A stretch of DNA of 64,000 bases from Monosporascus cannonballus (lineage: Eukaryota > Ascomycota > Sordariomycetes > Xylariales): assembly GCA_004154925.1 (NCBI GenBank), contig QJNS01000011.1, forward strand, positions 1 through 64,000, written 5' to 3'. Positions within the stretch are counted from its first letter, which is position 1. Each line of letters starts with the position of its first letter. A program made the translations under genes and the position numbers. Below are positions 49,858 through 62,290 of the stretch, in pieces. The notes under the pieces are model-generated. The model had not been told where the DNA came from and made no database searches. It worked only from the letters and a program-made list of their open reading frames with translations.

Positions 49858-52800
49858 GTCGCGAGCTACCGACTCCCTCTGAGGGAATATCCTGGGTCCC
49901 GCGATGTCTCAGCGGGGGCAATTGCTGGATCGATCGTATGATGGAGGCTGAAGCTCCAAGGCGGCTCCGTCCGATATTGTGGTACTTCGTACGTGGGATG
50001 CGGTTTGACGCGCATCGGAAAATTGTGCAGTACGCACATTAATCGCCGGACCCACATCCACCCGCACATGCCGGCAGTCCTAGAGCTCCCCTTGTCTGCG
50101 GCCCGACAACGCAAATGGCAGCTGTAGCGGCTGAGCCGCGGTAAAATCGGGCAGCCGGAGCTGGGCGGGTTCGCGCCCAGTCGCAACAAGAAAACACCTG
50201 GGCACTTCATAAGTAACTACATACATGTAGTAGTATGTAAGTTACATGATCGCCTCGGGTGCGACCGAAAAGGAACCCGAGATATTTGCGTTGATGGCTC
50301 CACCAATCCCCGCTTGCCTAACCTTTGCCCTCGCTGGCCCTGTTGTGGAGATTTCGATAATTCAGGGTCCTTCCTGTTCGCTTTATTGCCCTCTTATGCT
50401 CTATTAGCCCAGCAAGTGCTTAACTAGCGTCGGCCTTTCTTCGAAACTCCCAGAGGGGGTCTCCCAGATCCTCCATGTCAGGGTAGATTTGTTCGTAGCC
50501 CATGTAACCGGCAGGCACATTACCTAGTCGCCAGGTTATGATTAGAGACGAACGAGCCTGAACAAGCCCTCGATGGAAATGATATGCCGCAATGCGCCTC
50601 ACGCTTGACAAAATTTTTAACTTCGAGGAATTTTAAGGGCAATTTCTATCACTAGGTAATCCTTGAAATGCCCATCCAATTAACAGTCTGGGGAACGATG
50701 CGGGGCAGCACAGAACGGTCCGTGGGGGCCACGGGAAACTGCAGCACAGATCCCGCAAGTCGAACGCCTTCGATGCCGCATTGTACAATTACCTTAGGCC
50801 GAGCGGCTCCCGCCATTGCGCAGATCAAGAAAGCAAGGTATAGATAGGGGACCTAGACCGGTCTATTCGTTTCGTCGGAGCAAACAAACCAAAGTCCGCC
50901 CTCGGTGAACAAGGGCAGATTATTCCGACAAAGATGGCAAGGAAGTGGTCTCCTAGTGAACTAACTACCTAGGTAGGTAGTAACAGCAACAACTGAGTGA
51001 GGGCGATTCGATCGATTCCTTCTGCCGGTGGGCGAGCCGTCCATCCGCTTATTGCCAGCCATCGAAGAGGCGAGAGGCGAAGCTAATACTGTACGAACCA
51101 GGTCTTATCTAATTGCGGAACCGTCCGACTTCGCACATTTCAAATAGAGAGCCTATTTTCCCGCCGCTATATCTGTACGATGATGTCGGCCTCCGTATCA
51201 ACGGGGAGATCTTCCTGTTCAACATGCATAGCAAAGACTCCATGCTGGAGAAGCTCTGGGCGCTATTCCGTAGGATTCTTCTTCGTATTAGCCTGCAGTT
51301 GCTAATTAAATTTTGAAAGTTGACCATCAACATCCGGCCCAGTCAGGTTGGCCTCGAGCTTTCTTCCAGCTCAAGTTGGCAGGTGAAGGTAAGGTCGATA
51401 TCAAATTACCTTATTAGTTACATAAACCTTGGGTCTGGGCGGAGAGGAGAAAGCCAAGGATGCATTCTATCTGCGACAACAGCAACACATCTTTTCGAGG
51501 CGGAGGTTTAACTACAATAGGCACTGTGCATTTATGCAGCGCTAGAGGTTGCTACCGAACGAACTCTGGATATATTAAAGGCCCGTCTCTGATTCCTGGA
51601 AATGGACGACCTTGCTGTTCATGTTGCTGTCGCTGTCGTTTCTGAAGTTGTCTCTCTTATCACCCGTCATACGACAAGTTAGCCCAGCTCGACTCCTTTT
51701 TCACCGGAGAATCCACTCGTCGTCTGTGGCGGACTATTCTCGGCAGCGCGGGCCTGTATCGTCGGCCCTGTTGTTTATGACCTCAAATTTCGCTCAACCC
51801 GCTAACGACCTAATGCCTACCCTGTATGGCGCCTGTAACTGCCAATTCGGATAATCTCTTACTACGTTCGCTAGCCTCCTTCATCCTACACGAGACAACT
51901 GCATGTTTCTACATATGTGCGACGGTCTGCTTTCCATATTTGTTCCGTATTGATAGCCTTAAATACCCTATTTCGGTTCCTAAACCCCTAAGTTTCTGCC
52001 TCTTACTTTGGAGGTTTTTCTCTTCACTTGCAGACTTGCCTGCAGCACACTACTGCCGTCACTCTTCCTCTCTGAAGCTCTCCTGCCTTATTACTACTAC
52101 AACTGCATATGTACTCTTCCTTCATAGACAATCTGCATTTGTTGAACTTGTACACCGTCTCACCTGCAATTTGACGCCTGCCTTACTCTTACTGACGAGG
52201 AAGACAAATAGGAAGGCCTCTCCACACTTGCCAAGTTTTCGGTACCGGTTTGTGATAGTGCCATCAATAGTAACAAACAAACTAATAGACTAAAACGGAT
52301 CGCCGCCCATTCCTAGGGTACCCTGTCTTAGATCTGTTGGAACCAGTTGGGGACAGTCTATAAAGGGACAACGACGTAACTCGACGACCGTCCTTTGGAC
52401 TGGTTCGTCATACCTGCCAATACCTTCTCCCCTTGATTCATCCCGTGGCCTTTGTTACCTGCTGACACGAAAACGGCCCATCCCTCGAATCCGGTCACAC
52501 TTCTTCCCCCACGACTCCCAACTTCCCCGTCCCACTCTATATATCAAATAGGAAGTGCCCCACGAGGACAGCCCAATCTACTTGACTCGATTGATTAATG
52601 AATTGCGAACAGCGTGGTGCTAATAGCCTGCCACTGGACCATCCCATCATTTCTGGGGCACCAATATCGGTTCCCCGCCATTCCTAAGGTATTTAGGATA
52701 TCCTAGACGAACCTCTTCACTCCCGTCCTGGATTACTCCTACCCTCGCAAGCGAGGGACCACGTCTACATCTCGCATTGAGGCTCGGTACAGACGTACGA

Positions 52801-53038
52801 CATCTGGCCGTCATTCCTTGCCCCTCCGTCGTACAGGGCGATATAAGCGCACCTCAGCCATTCATTCACCGTACGATTCAGTAGCCAGCCGAAGGGTGTG
52901 ATACCACCAGTCCCGGTATCGTCTTGCTGAAAGTCGGCCAAGACATCACTAGTCATTTCACAGAACAGGCTTAACCGCAAGCCGGCCTCGCACGTCATCT
53001 GTCCTTATCCTCAACTCTTTATCTGTCAAGCAGCCACA
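49858..53038. other. Long intergenic region (3.2 kb), no gene recognised
   Basis: The region contains pyrimidine-rich tracts, especially about 51600-52300 and 52500-52760, and a small TAC-CTAGGTA palindrome around 50965-50982. The frame 50420-50611 (-) ends in a charged tail and looks marginally protein-like, but has no homologue I can name. Frames at 51113-51316 and 51826-52293 look like chance openings. The last few hundred bases are the likely promoter and 5' UTR of the small gene at 53039. Confidence 0.4.
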
Positions 53039-53266
53039 ATGGACGCACCAATCTCTTCGCCCACGACTGCACAGCATCACGCCTCCACAACCGGCGGCTC
53101 GGCAACGTCGTCGCAGTCCTTCGTGCCGCCGCCGCCACCCCCCGCACAGGCGAAGAAGCCCAGCACGGATGCCTTTATCCAGGACCTAAACCTGGTGGCC
53201 GAGGCCGCGAAGCGGGCGCAGATGGCGGTGCTCATGCGAGATATGGAGGGCATCGCGCTCTCGTAA
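53039..53266 (+). CDS. Small conserved-looking fungal protein, 75 aa
   Basis: A single-exon frame with a strong start context (CACAATGG). The N-terminal 45 residues are disordered (Ser/Thr/Ala-rich, then seven prolines and AQAKKP). The C-terminal part AFIQDLNLVAEAAKRAQMAV continues with LMRDMEGIALS and forms an amphipathic helix. Codon use is GC-rich like the neighbouring real genes. I recall small fungal proteins with this general architecture but cannot give a function. The clean initiation context, the disorder-then-helix layout and the long pyrimidine-rich upstream region support a real gene. Confidence 0.65.
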   Translation: MDAPISSPTTAQHHASTTGGSATSSQSFVPPPPPPAQAKKPSTDAFIQDLNLVAEAAKRAQMAVLMRDMEGIALS

Positions 53267-55841
53267 GAGAGAGGGGCCTCTCCGCTACCGCTCGTCGCCG
53301 TCTCGCCGCCGCTGTGCATGCATGTGTGTATCAGTGTCTCGGACCAAGCAGGAGATGATAGCAGCACCTCCCGAATCTTTCCGCCACAGGGGGCCGAGCC
53401 TCGCATCTCTCACCCCGCACTCCAAATTTTTTTTCTCCTCGGTGCTACGCGCTTTACTTCTTCTTTCGCGAGAAATGGGCCCGTGTCGTGCGATTACGAG
53501 TGGATTGACAGGCGGACGGATGAGCGGGTTTATTAAATTACAAGAGGGCTCGCTGGGATTCCGCTAGGTTTTCGTCTCTGGGCTGACGTACGATACGTAC
53601 ACAACGTACGGCTGCTGTGGAGCCCAGACCGTTTTTTCGAACCTCGGCCTACTTCGTACCCAACCATGGCTATTGGCCGGCGTCACCCTTGATCACAAGT
53701 GGGGGGATTTGCTCTCATCGGCGAATTGCGTATAGAATGCGGTTAATTTCTCGTTTTCTAGATGGCGAACTAATAATTCCCGGAGGGAGAGCGGAAACAA
53801 GTTATAAATCTCGTCTAAATGCGACCGATCATCGTCGGTCTCGCTTACTCCCCTCACCGCCCATAAATCACTGCCAACTCTCTATTGCGTTTATTCGGCC
53901 TATAATTCTCAGGATCGTTTAGAGGGACGCTCCATCTTTCCTCGGAGGCGGCAAGGGCTTTCGGCTATATACCTAAGCTAGAAGGATTAGCGCTCGGCGG
54001 CGGCGGCGGCAGCAGCAGCACTTTCACACATTTCTCTCGGAGTGTTATAGGCGTTTTTCGCCATCGTCTCATTCGCGTCGATGGGGATTTGCACTTCATT
54101 TATTCGTCTTTATTAAAGGGCAGTTATTACAGCATTTTCCGGGTTGCCATGGAGGGGCGGAGTACGGGGGTAACTGGGAACCGGGGGCCGTTCTATCAGT
54201 TACACAGTTATATATCTGGCCGCATCCGTATGAAATAAATATCCCTCTACTTACTCAACGTCGCTTCACTTAATCAGCTTCTGGGCCGACCTGCTTTCCA
54301 TGAACATCTGGAGATGATGGGCTTGTAACTTAGAGTCGATGATATTCGAGATTGGTGAGGCTCATGAGGACCGTAGTATATATATTGTAGCGAACGGGGA
54401 TGTCGCGAGTTGAACTGATCTCTCGAGCTTCATTTCGTATAATGGATCGTCAGCCCCGGCAGCTCTATAACGTGGAGGTTCTTAGATACGCAACGTGCCC
54501 CCAGATCCCCGTTGAAGACCTACGAAAACGTTGGGCGCAAGTAATAACCCCAAGGAAAGCCTATTCATCTATCGGGCGATAGAGACACGGAACCGGAGTA
54601 GTCAACCAGTCGACCTATGTAGCATCGGACATGCAAATATCATCCATCGCATGACATACGTTTTACTTCCTATGACTGACGACGCCCCCTTACTATGGGG
54701 AGAGAAGGAAGAGCGTGGTGGAGGCGTTGGGTGTCCATCATCCCTCCCTCAAGGGACGGGAAGGCGAGCAGCAAAGTCACGATACACGTGTATGTGTGTA
54801 CGTATAAGTCTTGTCTATTGGGGCTAGTTACTACCTCGCTTCGTGCGGCGGTTTCAAACCGAGCGCATCCCTCCGAGCTGATAAAGTAGGCGAGATGAGG
54901 CTGACCTTCACAAAGCAAGCTGGACCCGGGACGAGTCGGGGCGCGTAAGTCGTAACGGCGGCATGCCGGAGAAACGGTAGCCGGGATTGTGCTCCATGTC
55001 CCTCCGTCCACGTCCGGCCCCCTGGGCGGAGAATAATGGCCCATGGTGAATGATAATGATCGATGTCGGGCCGGCATAATCCCGGGTGACTGCAGACGGG
55101 TTGCCGTGGACCACGGAAGAGGCGGCGCAACATGCGAGGGGCGACGAAGGAACCGAAAGCCACCCCGATCCTAATTAGGCACTATACCGATTCCTACGCC
55201 CGCAAAACAGAATTCCACGTGAAGAAGGATCATATCACCCATAGCCGCCGTCACGCCGCTTTCACCCTGACCGTATAGTGCTCCTGTCTTATCTTCCGCC
55301 CTACTACTTGCTGTCATGCCTCCGTCCGAGGTACTAGTCTATTAACCGGAGGCAGTGCCACCTGTGAGTGCTGCGCAAACGCTATGTCGAACGGGTGATG
55401 AATATGTGCATAAGCAATGCAGCTCGATGCTTCTAGTAAGAGTAATTGGTGCATCGCGTGCCGCTTGCGGGGATGGTGTGGGATCTTGACCACTCCCAAC
55501 AAGATCAAGGTGTGAGCCTAGTATTAGCAAATCTTCCCGACGTCATGACAAATGACTGAAGGCCACCGAAAACGCTAATGTGTACGGCCCATCGAGGCTT
55601 GGGATTGCCCTGGGATGACCAGGAGATATAGTGACCAGACCTCCGGCCGTAAACGCCGAAGAATGGATGCATTAGATGAATGAGTTGAGCTGGTGAGAAC
55701 AAGAGGTTGAAAGGATATCGGAGGATTCCGCACAACGGGAGAATCAATATCCGTCGAAGTAACGCTGGTTGACCTCAATCATTTAACTTCCGGCGGTGAA
55801 ATCGACGGATGGTGAGCTAAGCTACGTCGAGCCCCGTCCCC
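53267..55841. other. Long intergenic region (2.6 kb), no gene recognised
   Basis: The first several hundred bases may be the 3' UTR of the small gene. There is a short GGC/AGC trinucleotide run at about 53996-54020. Frames at 54400-54582, 54531-54827 and 54670-55163 overlap one another on both strands and lack motifs. Confidence 0.4.
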
Positions 55842-58305
55842 CTAGAACATCTGCGACTTTCCGGGTATATCATCGATGACTGACTGGATAGTAATAAAGG
55901 AGCCGGGTCCACCTCCTTCGCGTAGATAATCGAGCAATACACTTGTTTGTCCATACACGTTCTCGAGCGCCGACCGTGAGGACTTGCCGAGGGATGCTTC
56001 AAACGCCGTCAGCGATATCCTAATACAACAAACTAGAATCAGCTTACAGAGGATGGCCGAATTCAACTCTTCGGCAACTGCCACCCTTCCCTTCCGATCA
56101 AGGAGGTGTGCGATCTCTTTGACTTGAAGGGGGTTTTCGTACGCCACCAGAGCGAAGACCTCACTCAGGGCCTTGCCAACTTCCCTCCTAGGGTCATCCT
56201 TGAATTCAGCTTGCAACTGTTGCCCATAGCGAACCGTTTCCGCTAGCAAGTTATCTTGATCCGTCAACAAGTCTAGGGCGTCCTCGGTCTCCATCTGGTC
56301 TGAGTAGCTATTCTCATCGACGTCCATCTCGTTAGGAATGTCGTCGAATGTATGGCCGTTACTCCTTTTGGCGTTTCCATGGCTGAGTTCTGCCGACTTG
56401 CGCACCATTTCGATGAACTTCCGGCACTTAAGTTTAAAATACACTTGGTTGTTATCTTTCAGTACTTGTGGATAGTACACGTGAGTGTATTTCAAGGCCC
56501 TGTCAATGTCGCCCTCGAGGATGGCTCGCCGAATACCTACACGGAGTTAGGGGGGGTCTTGATAGGATATATAGGCCTTTACGTACGTTGTCGGCGATGG
56601 GCGTCCTCATCATCGTTGATATTGATTCCCTCTACCGGAACGCTCGGATCAATGTTGAGAGCTTGCTTCTCGGCATGGATCTCCTCTGCGAAGGCCCGCG
56701 CTGTCTCGACGTAGCCGTCGTGTTGTAAGAATTGCAAGACCTAGATTCACGAATGAGAAACTGGTAGGGTTTTGCCGGCGTTTGTGGGCTAGGCTTACAA
56801 GTTGTTGGATAAGCTCAGTCTCGTTTAACGGAGGAGAAACAAGTCGTTCAATACTACCATAGTTAGATCTCGAGGAGAATCATCAGATATGAGCCTGCTT
56901 ACCTCGTTTGCGAGATAGCGTCTTGGATACTCGCTTGCTCATTCTATACGGCACTATTGTCAGCTGAGTGCGGTACTCGATGAAAATCGAGGAACTTGCC
57001 TTCATAATCCTGTCGATGTCGAAAATGAAGGGGGTTTGGCCGAAGTTTACTCGAATATGCTCGCCAGCTTTCTTCACGCCGACTGTTGGGTACAGCTTCC
57101 CCTTCACATCCCGAAAGGCGGTTTCTGCAAAGGTTGTCAGCAACTGGATTGGACGTACGAGGCCCAGTTGTCATATTTGGGTTCTTACTCAGATTTTGTC
57201 CGCCCTTGGTGAAGAAGACCGTCTTGGTCCGGAAGTTGACACCACATCCAATAGTATCTCCCATACCGAAACGGGGCCCGTAGCGTTTGCCAATGTTTTG
57301 CTGATTGTACGTCTCCCCGTCGTCGCCATGGTAGCCATATGATTCAGCTTCCCAGCCAGGTGGCCTGGATAACGCGACGTTCTTGCTTGAAAGGCCAACA
57401 CACACTGTCGCTCTGTTCGCGGTCAGTAACGGGTACATCCCTCGCCATAGTCCCTGAGAATAAACCGAAAGGACATACTCGCTTTGCCTTCTTTGAAGGG
57501 GGTGCACTTCAGAAACAATGGTCACCTCGAAGTAATATAAACCGACTTGGGGCGGAATGGGGTTGTCGGCCCTAATAGAGCACACTTCGTAATCATGTTC
57601 CCTTGTGCCTCTGGGCGCCGTGTATTTCACCTCCAAACCATCACCGAGAACCTCCAACCCACCGAATTTGTCATCCTTGTTCCACCTTGAAGGCAGGGGA
57701 GCGACCGTAGCGTCATCTTCAAGTGGTGGTGCGCGCTCGATGACGTCGAACTTCATTCCCAGGTGGGATGCCGACGATTTGTTGCGCAAGGAGCCGGGGG
57801 CCTGACCTGGCTGCAGGCTACGTCCATTTTGTTGTTGGCCTTCCTTCTGTGCTTGTTGTGCTCGATGTGCTTCCTCGAGCCGTTGGATATATGCCGAACC
57901 TTCAAGGTATGACGGTATAAAAAACCCATTGTTTCTCTGTTGCGGCGCCCAGAGGTTGCCCACCCTCCCGTCATTCATGAACGCCTCGAATGCTCTCGAG
58001 AACAAGGCTAGTCGGGGGGCCTGAGGTGCGGAACCCGACACCGAACCATCAGAGGCGCCGTTCCTCTCATCGTTCATGCTGTTGGTTCGTGAAGGACGAT
58101 GCGTCGAGTAGAGATCGGATGGGTTATCGGAGAGTGGGTTGAGGAGATGCGATAGACGGTTGAAAGGCGCCGGTGGGTTCGAGGAAGCGCCGACGCTATT
58201 GCTGGTTAAGCCTGAACCGTATGAAGACCTGATCCGAGGTAAGAAGTTGCCGAATGTTCCATCTTGAGAGAAGCCGGGCGGGCCGTGTTGAAAGGGATTC
58301 GACAT
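55842..58305 (-). CDS. Gid1/Vid30/RanBPM homologue (SPRY-LisH-CTLH-CRA), GID/CTLH ubiquitin ligase subunit, 8 exons
   Basis: Exons on the minus strand: 57479-58305, 57189-57412, 57000-57124, 56903-56943, 56799-56853, 56587-56740, 56048-56536 and 55842-55996, giving 689 residues. Seen: a disordered N-terminus (1-200), a SPRY domain (about 240-385) with GLYYFEVTIVSE, VCVGLSSKNVALSRPPGW and FGMGDTIGCGVNFRTKTVFF, a LisH segment (about 413-440, LNETELIQQL then HDGYVETARAF), CTLH (about 473-530, RRAILEGDIDRALKYTH), and a CRA region (about 580-680). This is the layout of yeast Gid1/Vid30 and animal RanBP9/10, the scaffold and substrate-receptor-binding subunit of the GID/CTLH E3 ligase that degrades gluconeogenic enzymes. 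The intron 56944-56999 is GC-AG (AAG then GCAAGT). Two introns, of 66 and 51 bases, are multiples of three without stops. The start is ATG 58305; a frame extension to 58560 looks like 5' UTR. Confidence 0.93.
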
Positions 58306-60614
58306 ATTCGAGTCGCGCGGACGGCTCGACTGGCGAGCAGGAGCGGGAGCAGCGTGACGTCGTCGACCACCTCCGAGCTTCCAGGGTCCTCTAACGGTGA
58401 CTACCTCTCTGTACCCAATACAACGATGGCCTAGAAAGCGCCGTCCAGTCCCGGGTGCAGAAACGGCCAGGGCCTGGGAATTGCTGGGAGGCAGGATACC
58501 AAGGTAATAAATAGGTAGTAGGCAGGCAAGTAGGTAGAGATAAGGTTTGGTGGAAGTCAAGTGTTTGGTCCAACTCGCTGTGCCGTGGCGTTACCAACTG
58601 CTGTATTATACTGTAGGCAGTTGTAACTAGCAAGTATGAGAGATCCGGTCTAAAATGGGGGGAAGCTTGAGATCGATCCAGTAGCTCGAGACGGGGATAC
58701 AGGGGATACGTAGCAAAGTAACATGTAGGTACTTCCGAGTCAATGAGTCTCGGCTCACTGGTAGGTCCAGTGGGAGCGGTTTCCAATGTACAGACAGGTA
58801 GGCAGCATAACTGGATTCGGTTACTTGTCGGAGACCGACAAAAGTGCAAGTGCGAGAATCATGATGCAAATCAGGAGGTGGTAAGTAGAGGTGCAGATGT
58901 TGTAACAATTAAGATGTTATCGGATGATGGCCCTAACGCCGATGGGAATGAATGATCAATGATCATTCGGAATATGTAGGTACGCATGCATACATGCGTA
59001 TACGGTGCGCTAAGTGCCAGAAACTACAGTGAGCGGCTCGGTATACTGAGGACCTTATGTATATGAGGACATTGAATGAATGAACTGAATAAGGGGCCGG
59101 TAGGGGCTCTAACAAGTATATAAGCCCATGCCTATTATACCTAGGGAATTACGGTGATGAATGCCATCAAGGTGAACTGCGGACAAAGGCCTAATGGATA
59201 CATTAGCTACCCGTAGGTAAGGATATAGTGTAGCAATACTTACGCTACTGCGGACAAGCATCAAAGACAGCAAAACTGCCAGCCAGCAATTCTACACAAT
59301 AAGACACAGTCTGATGGGAGTCCCCATCGGTTTCAAGTCAGAGGAGGAGGAGATGCAGGCGCCTATCGAAACCACCGGGATCTTGTTCAGCAATGTGGTG
59401 GCGGCGGCAGCTTCCGTGGCACGTTTGATATCAGTATGTTGGTGGAGTCCCATGCATCTACGCAAGTGGGTACTCCGTATGCGCTCCCCGATATTGGAGT
59501 TAAGAATGGTGGCACGCATAACTTTAAGCTCGTACCTACATATACATGCATATTCACCAGTCCGTACATATACACATGCAGTCCCGATACGCACATCTAT
59601 TTAGGCGGTACCTCTTAAAAAAAAAACCCCAATTTGAGAGTCCAGCTGAACAGGTACGCACCAAAACACGCATTCTAGCTCTAGTATCTTCGAAATGCGC
59701 GTATCACCTGAAGGGATTATAATACACTGCGGGCGCCCTCCTACATAGTGAATCCTTCATGTGCGCATTCTCTCTAGCAGGATGTTAACTACGTAGCATG
59801 GGGGATGAGCTGAGTAAGTACGAAGTCTGCCTTGCATTGGACGCAGGTGGCTTCCGATATGCCAGTCGAGTGTTCCGCTCTCGGCGAACCCGAATCGTCC
59901 CCATTCACATCCATGGAATTGGGCTAAAATTACGAAAATTTTCTTGAAATCAGGATACTTGGATGGATATACGATATGAGGTCGTAATATGATGATCCTC
60001 TTAGCCATCCCCGAAGCCCTGAAAAGCCTTCCGAATCCCTCACTTATTAGGAATGCCCGGACCTTTACAATACTGGCAGATACGTAGCAATCAACGTATT
60101 AGCATCTAAGGCTTATGCAATAATAGGTAATAGTTAAGAAAAGAAATAAGCAAGGCCAGATATAGACAGTAATGATAGGCGTTGGTGATCATGACGGCGT
60201 GCGGGTTACCACTGGCGAAACAGAAGGCAATGTATCAGTGTATGAACGTAGTATACGGAAGTCTCGCGAAGTCGGCCCATGTAGTGAATACGGGAACATG
60301 TTCATCGCCTCAAATACAGCCCAAATGCAAATGCCTCTAATGTACAGCCCAGTCCAGTGTCCTTGACGCCTTGCCGATGCAGCTGTTAACCTGTCATCTA
60401 GCCTCTGGTAAGCCCGTAATATCCCACCAGCCGGATGCATAATGCGCTTCGTAGGACATCCAACGGCACCCATATGACCCTTGCCGTCCCTACTATTAAT
60501 GACCCGAACGCCTTGCTTTTCACCAAACCAACCAGACTCCGTAAAATTGTTGTTAGCCACCGATTACACACCAGCACGAATAAGAGAGCCTATGCCCACA
60601 GCAACCCGTCCCAC
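58306..60614. other. Intergenic region (2.3 kb), divergent promoter and 3' flank
   Basis: The part next to 58305 is the probable 5' UTR and promoter of the Gid1-like gene, with repeated TAGGTA/CTACCT motifs at about 58490-58545. No gene is recognised elsewhere. Frames such as 59314-59604 and 60189-60560 overlap opposite-strand frames and carry no motif. Confidence 0.4.
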
Positions 60615-61536
60615 TCATGAGGCAGCGGCGACCGGCATGGGGGCTGGCGAGCTGGCGTTCACACTCGGCGCCATGCTAGGTCGCTCGCCCTCGGCTTGGC
60701 TTGCGCTGTTCTCGCTCTTCATCTGGCCGTCTTCCTTATTATTCTCCTTATTACTGCTCTCAGCAGAAGCGGCAGTCGATTCCCCGGTACTGGCTTCAGG
60801 CTTCAGCCGTGGAGGAGCTGTCCAGCGAGGAACCTCCCATATTACGCCGGTAAAGCTCTTGACTCTGAAGCCGCCCTTTGCCCATTTGCGGCAAGGCGCA
60901 CCGGATCGATCAAGGGCGCGCAGCCCGGCATTGATAGCACCCTGGTTTGCTTTCGGGCCCAGCTTGTGGTAAGTGCCGCCATTCTGGCGCCCGTTGGGGT
61001 CGATACTACCATCCTCCCTATTTGAAAACATTAGTACAGGAGCATGACATAACTAGAGCATTCATAGGCTGTCTTCACTGTATAAGATTACAAGCATGAT
61101 CCGGTAGTTACAATAGAAGAGACAACTATACTCACAATCTGGGCTTCTTCTTCGGACCTGGCTTGCCCCTGATCCTGGCCGTCGGGTCCGAACCATTGGC
61201 AGTGGCGGCATTTCTCTTCACGCCCTTTTTCTTAGGAGCCTCCGTCGGTGGTCCCATAGGCGCCTGGGATGGCGTGCCAGCGGGAGCGGGCGTTCCAGCG
61301 TTGGACTCCGAAGCATTGTCGCAGTTCGATGCGACCGCGGCAGTCTCGTTGGGCAATGTCGCGGATGTGCCGGGAGATTCTTTCACGGGCGACTCTTCTC
61401 TGATGGAAGATGAGTCGATGATCTGCCGCAATTTCATTGGAGTCACCCGCAACGTGACGATATTGCTTGTCTTCCCTGCCGACTTCCGTCGGTCCTTCTC
61501 CTTGGAAGGAGCGGGTGCTTTTGTGGTAGAAGGCAT
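60615..61536 (-). CDS. ies4: INO80 chromatin-remodelling complex subunit Ies4, 2 exons
   Basis: Exons 61136-61536 and 60615-61017 (minus), joined by a 118-base phase-2 intron (GTGAGT, CTAAT branch site, ATAG), encode 267 residues. Seen: an N-terminal SNIVTLRVTP-like segment (TSNIVTLRVTPMKLRQIID), a Pro/Ala/Ser-rich middle, a basic KKKGVKRNAA and RGKPGPKKKPRL stretch across the junction (LEDGSID follows), then the conserved block KLGPKANQGAINAGLRALDR, CRKWAKGGFRVKSFTGVIW and EVPRWTAPPR. This matches the fungal Ies4 family, a subunit of the INO80 ATP-dependent nucleosome remodeller in the nucleus. The acidic, Ser-rich tail (NKENNKED) is typical. The gene assignment is from recognised family segments. 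Confidence 0.88.
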
Positions 61537-61913
61537 CGTAAGCTGGTCGGATGCTCCTGTCTGAGTAGTGTGTCGATGTGGTGATGCCGCTGGCTAAGCT
61601 TAGTGAAATGTATGGAAAGACCTGCGACGACCCTTTCGATTTTCGTCAATGCCTGCCTCCTAGTGGTGCTGAGATTGCGCACCCTGTGGTGGCTGGGAGA
61701 CCTTCGCAACGGTAAAAAGCGATCCACAAGCAGGAAGGCGTCAAGTGACACTTCGGGTTCTATTGGATTCCTTGGGCAGGGTGCGTGTAGTATGGTTGGT
61801 GTAGTGGTTATTGGTGCGGCGTCGGTGGTGGATTCTGCAACTCAGATTTTAATAAGGGAAAGACGGGAATGTGGTGATGGTAACAGCGATGAAATGACAG
61901 TAGATGCAACCGA

Positions 61914-61955
61914 TGATGATGGTGATGGGAGTTGATGATGATGATGATGATGGAG
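61914..61955. repeat. GAT trinucleotide microsatellite
   Basis: An imperfect run of GATGATG repeats in the upstream region of the Ies4 gene. Confidence 0.8.
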
Positions 61956-62246
61956 ATTGTGAAGGAAAAGGAAAGTTATTATTATTATGGGGGGAGTCTG
62001 GAAGCCATGCCATTTTGCTGGCTTCTTTGGTAAGTTTGGGGCTTTGGTCTCATTTTCCTCATTTTTGGGAGCAGTGCACAATAAACGGCGGCGGGATTGC
62101 TCATGTTCGCTCTGGCTCTGGCACAAATGCTGGCCTGGCTGTCAAGATTCTGCTTCGCGAAAAAAGAGTGGTGCGTGTGTTGAGTTCCAGTTCAAACCCC
62201 GGCCGGTGGCTCAACCCCCCCTTGCATTCAAGATTTCCCGGGGTTG

Positions 62247-62290
62247 GGTGTTTCCTGATGTGGTCTGGGCGTTTCCTGATATGGTCTGGG
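62247..62290. repeat. 21-base tandem duplication
   Basis: GTTTCCTGATGTGGTCTGGG followed directly by the same sequence with one G-to-A change. Confidence 0.8.

Noticed and set aside
50420..50611. 63-codon minus-strand frame
   Set aside because: Somewhat protein-like but short, isolated, with no recognised motif or splice partner; kept only as a remark in the intergenic entry.
58305..58560. N-terminal extension of the Gid1-like protein by 85 residues
   Set aside because: The extra residues resemble neither the family nor an ordered domain, and the DNA has 5' UTR-like CTACCT repeats. The internal ATG starts a typical MSNPF... N-terminus.
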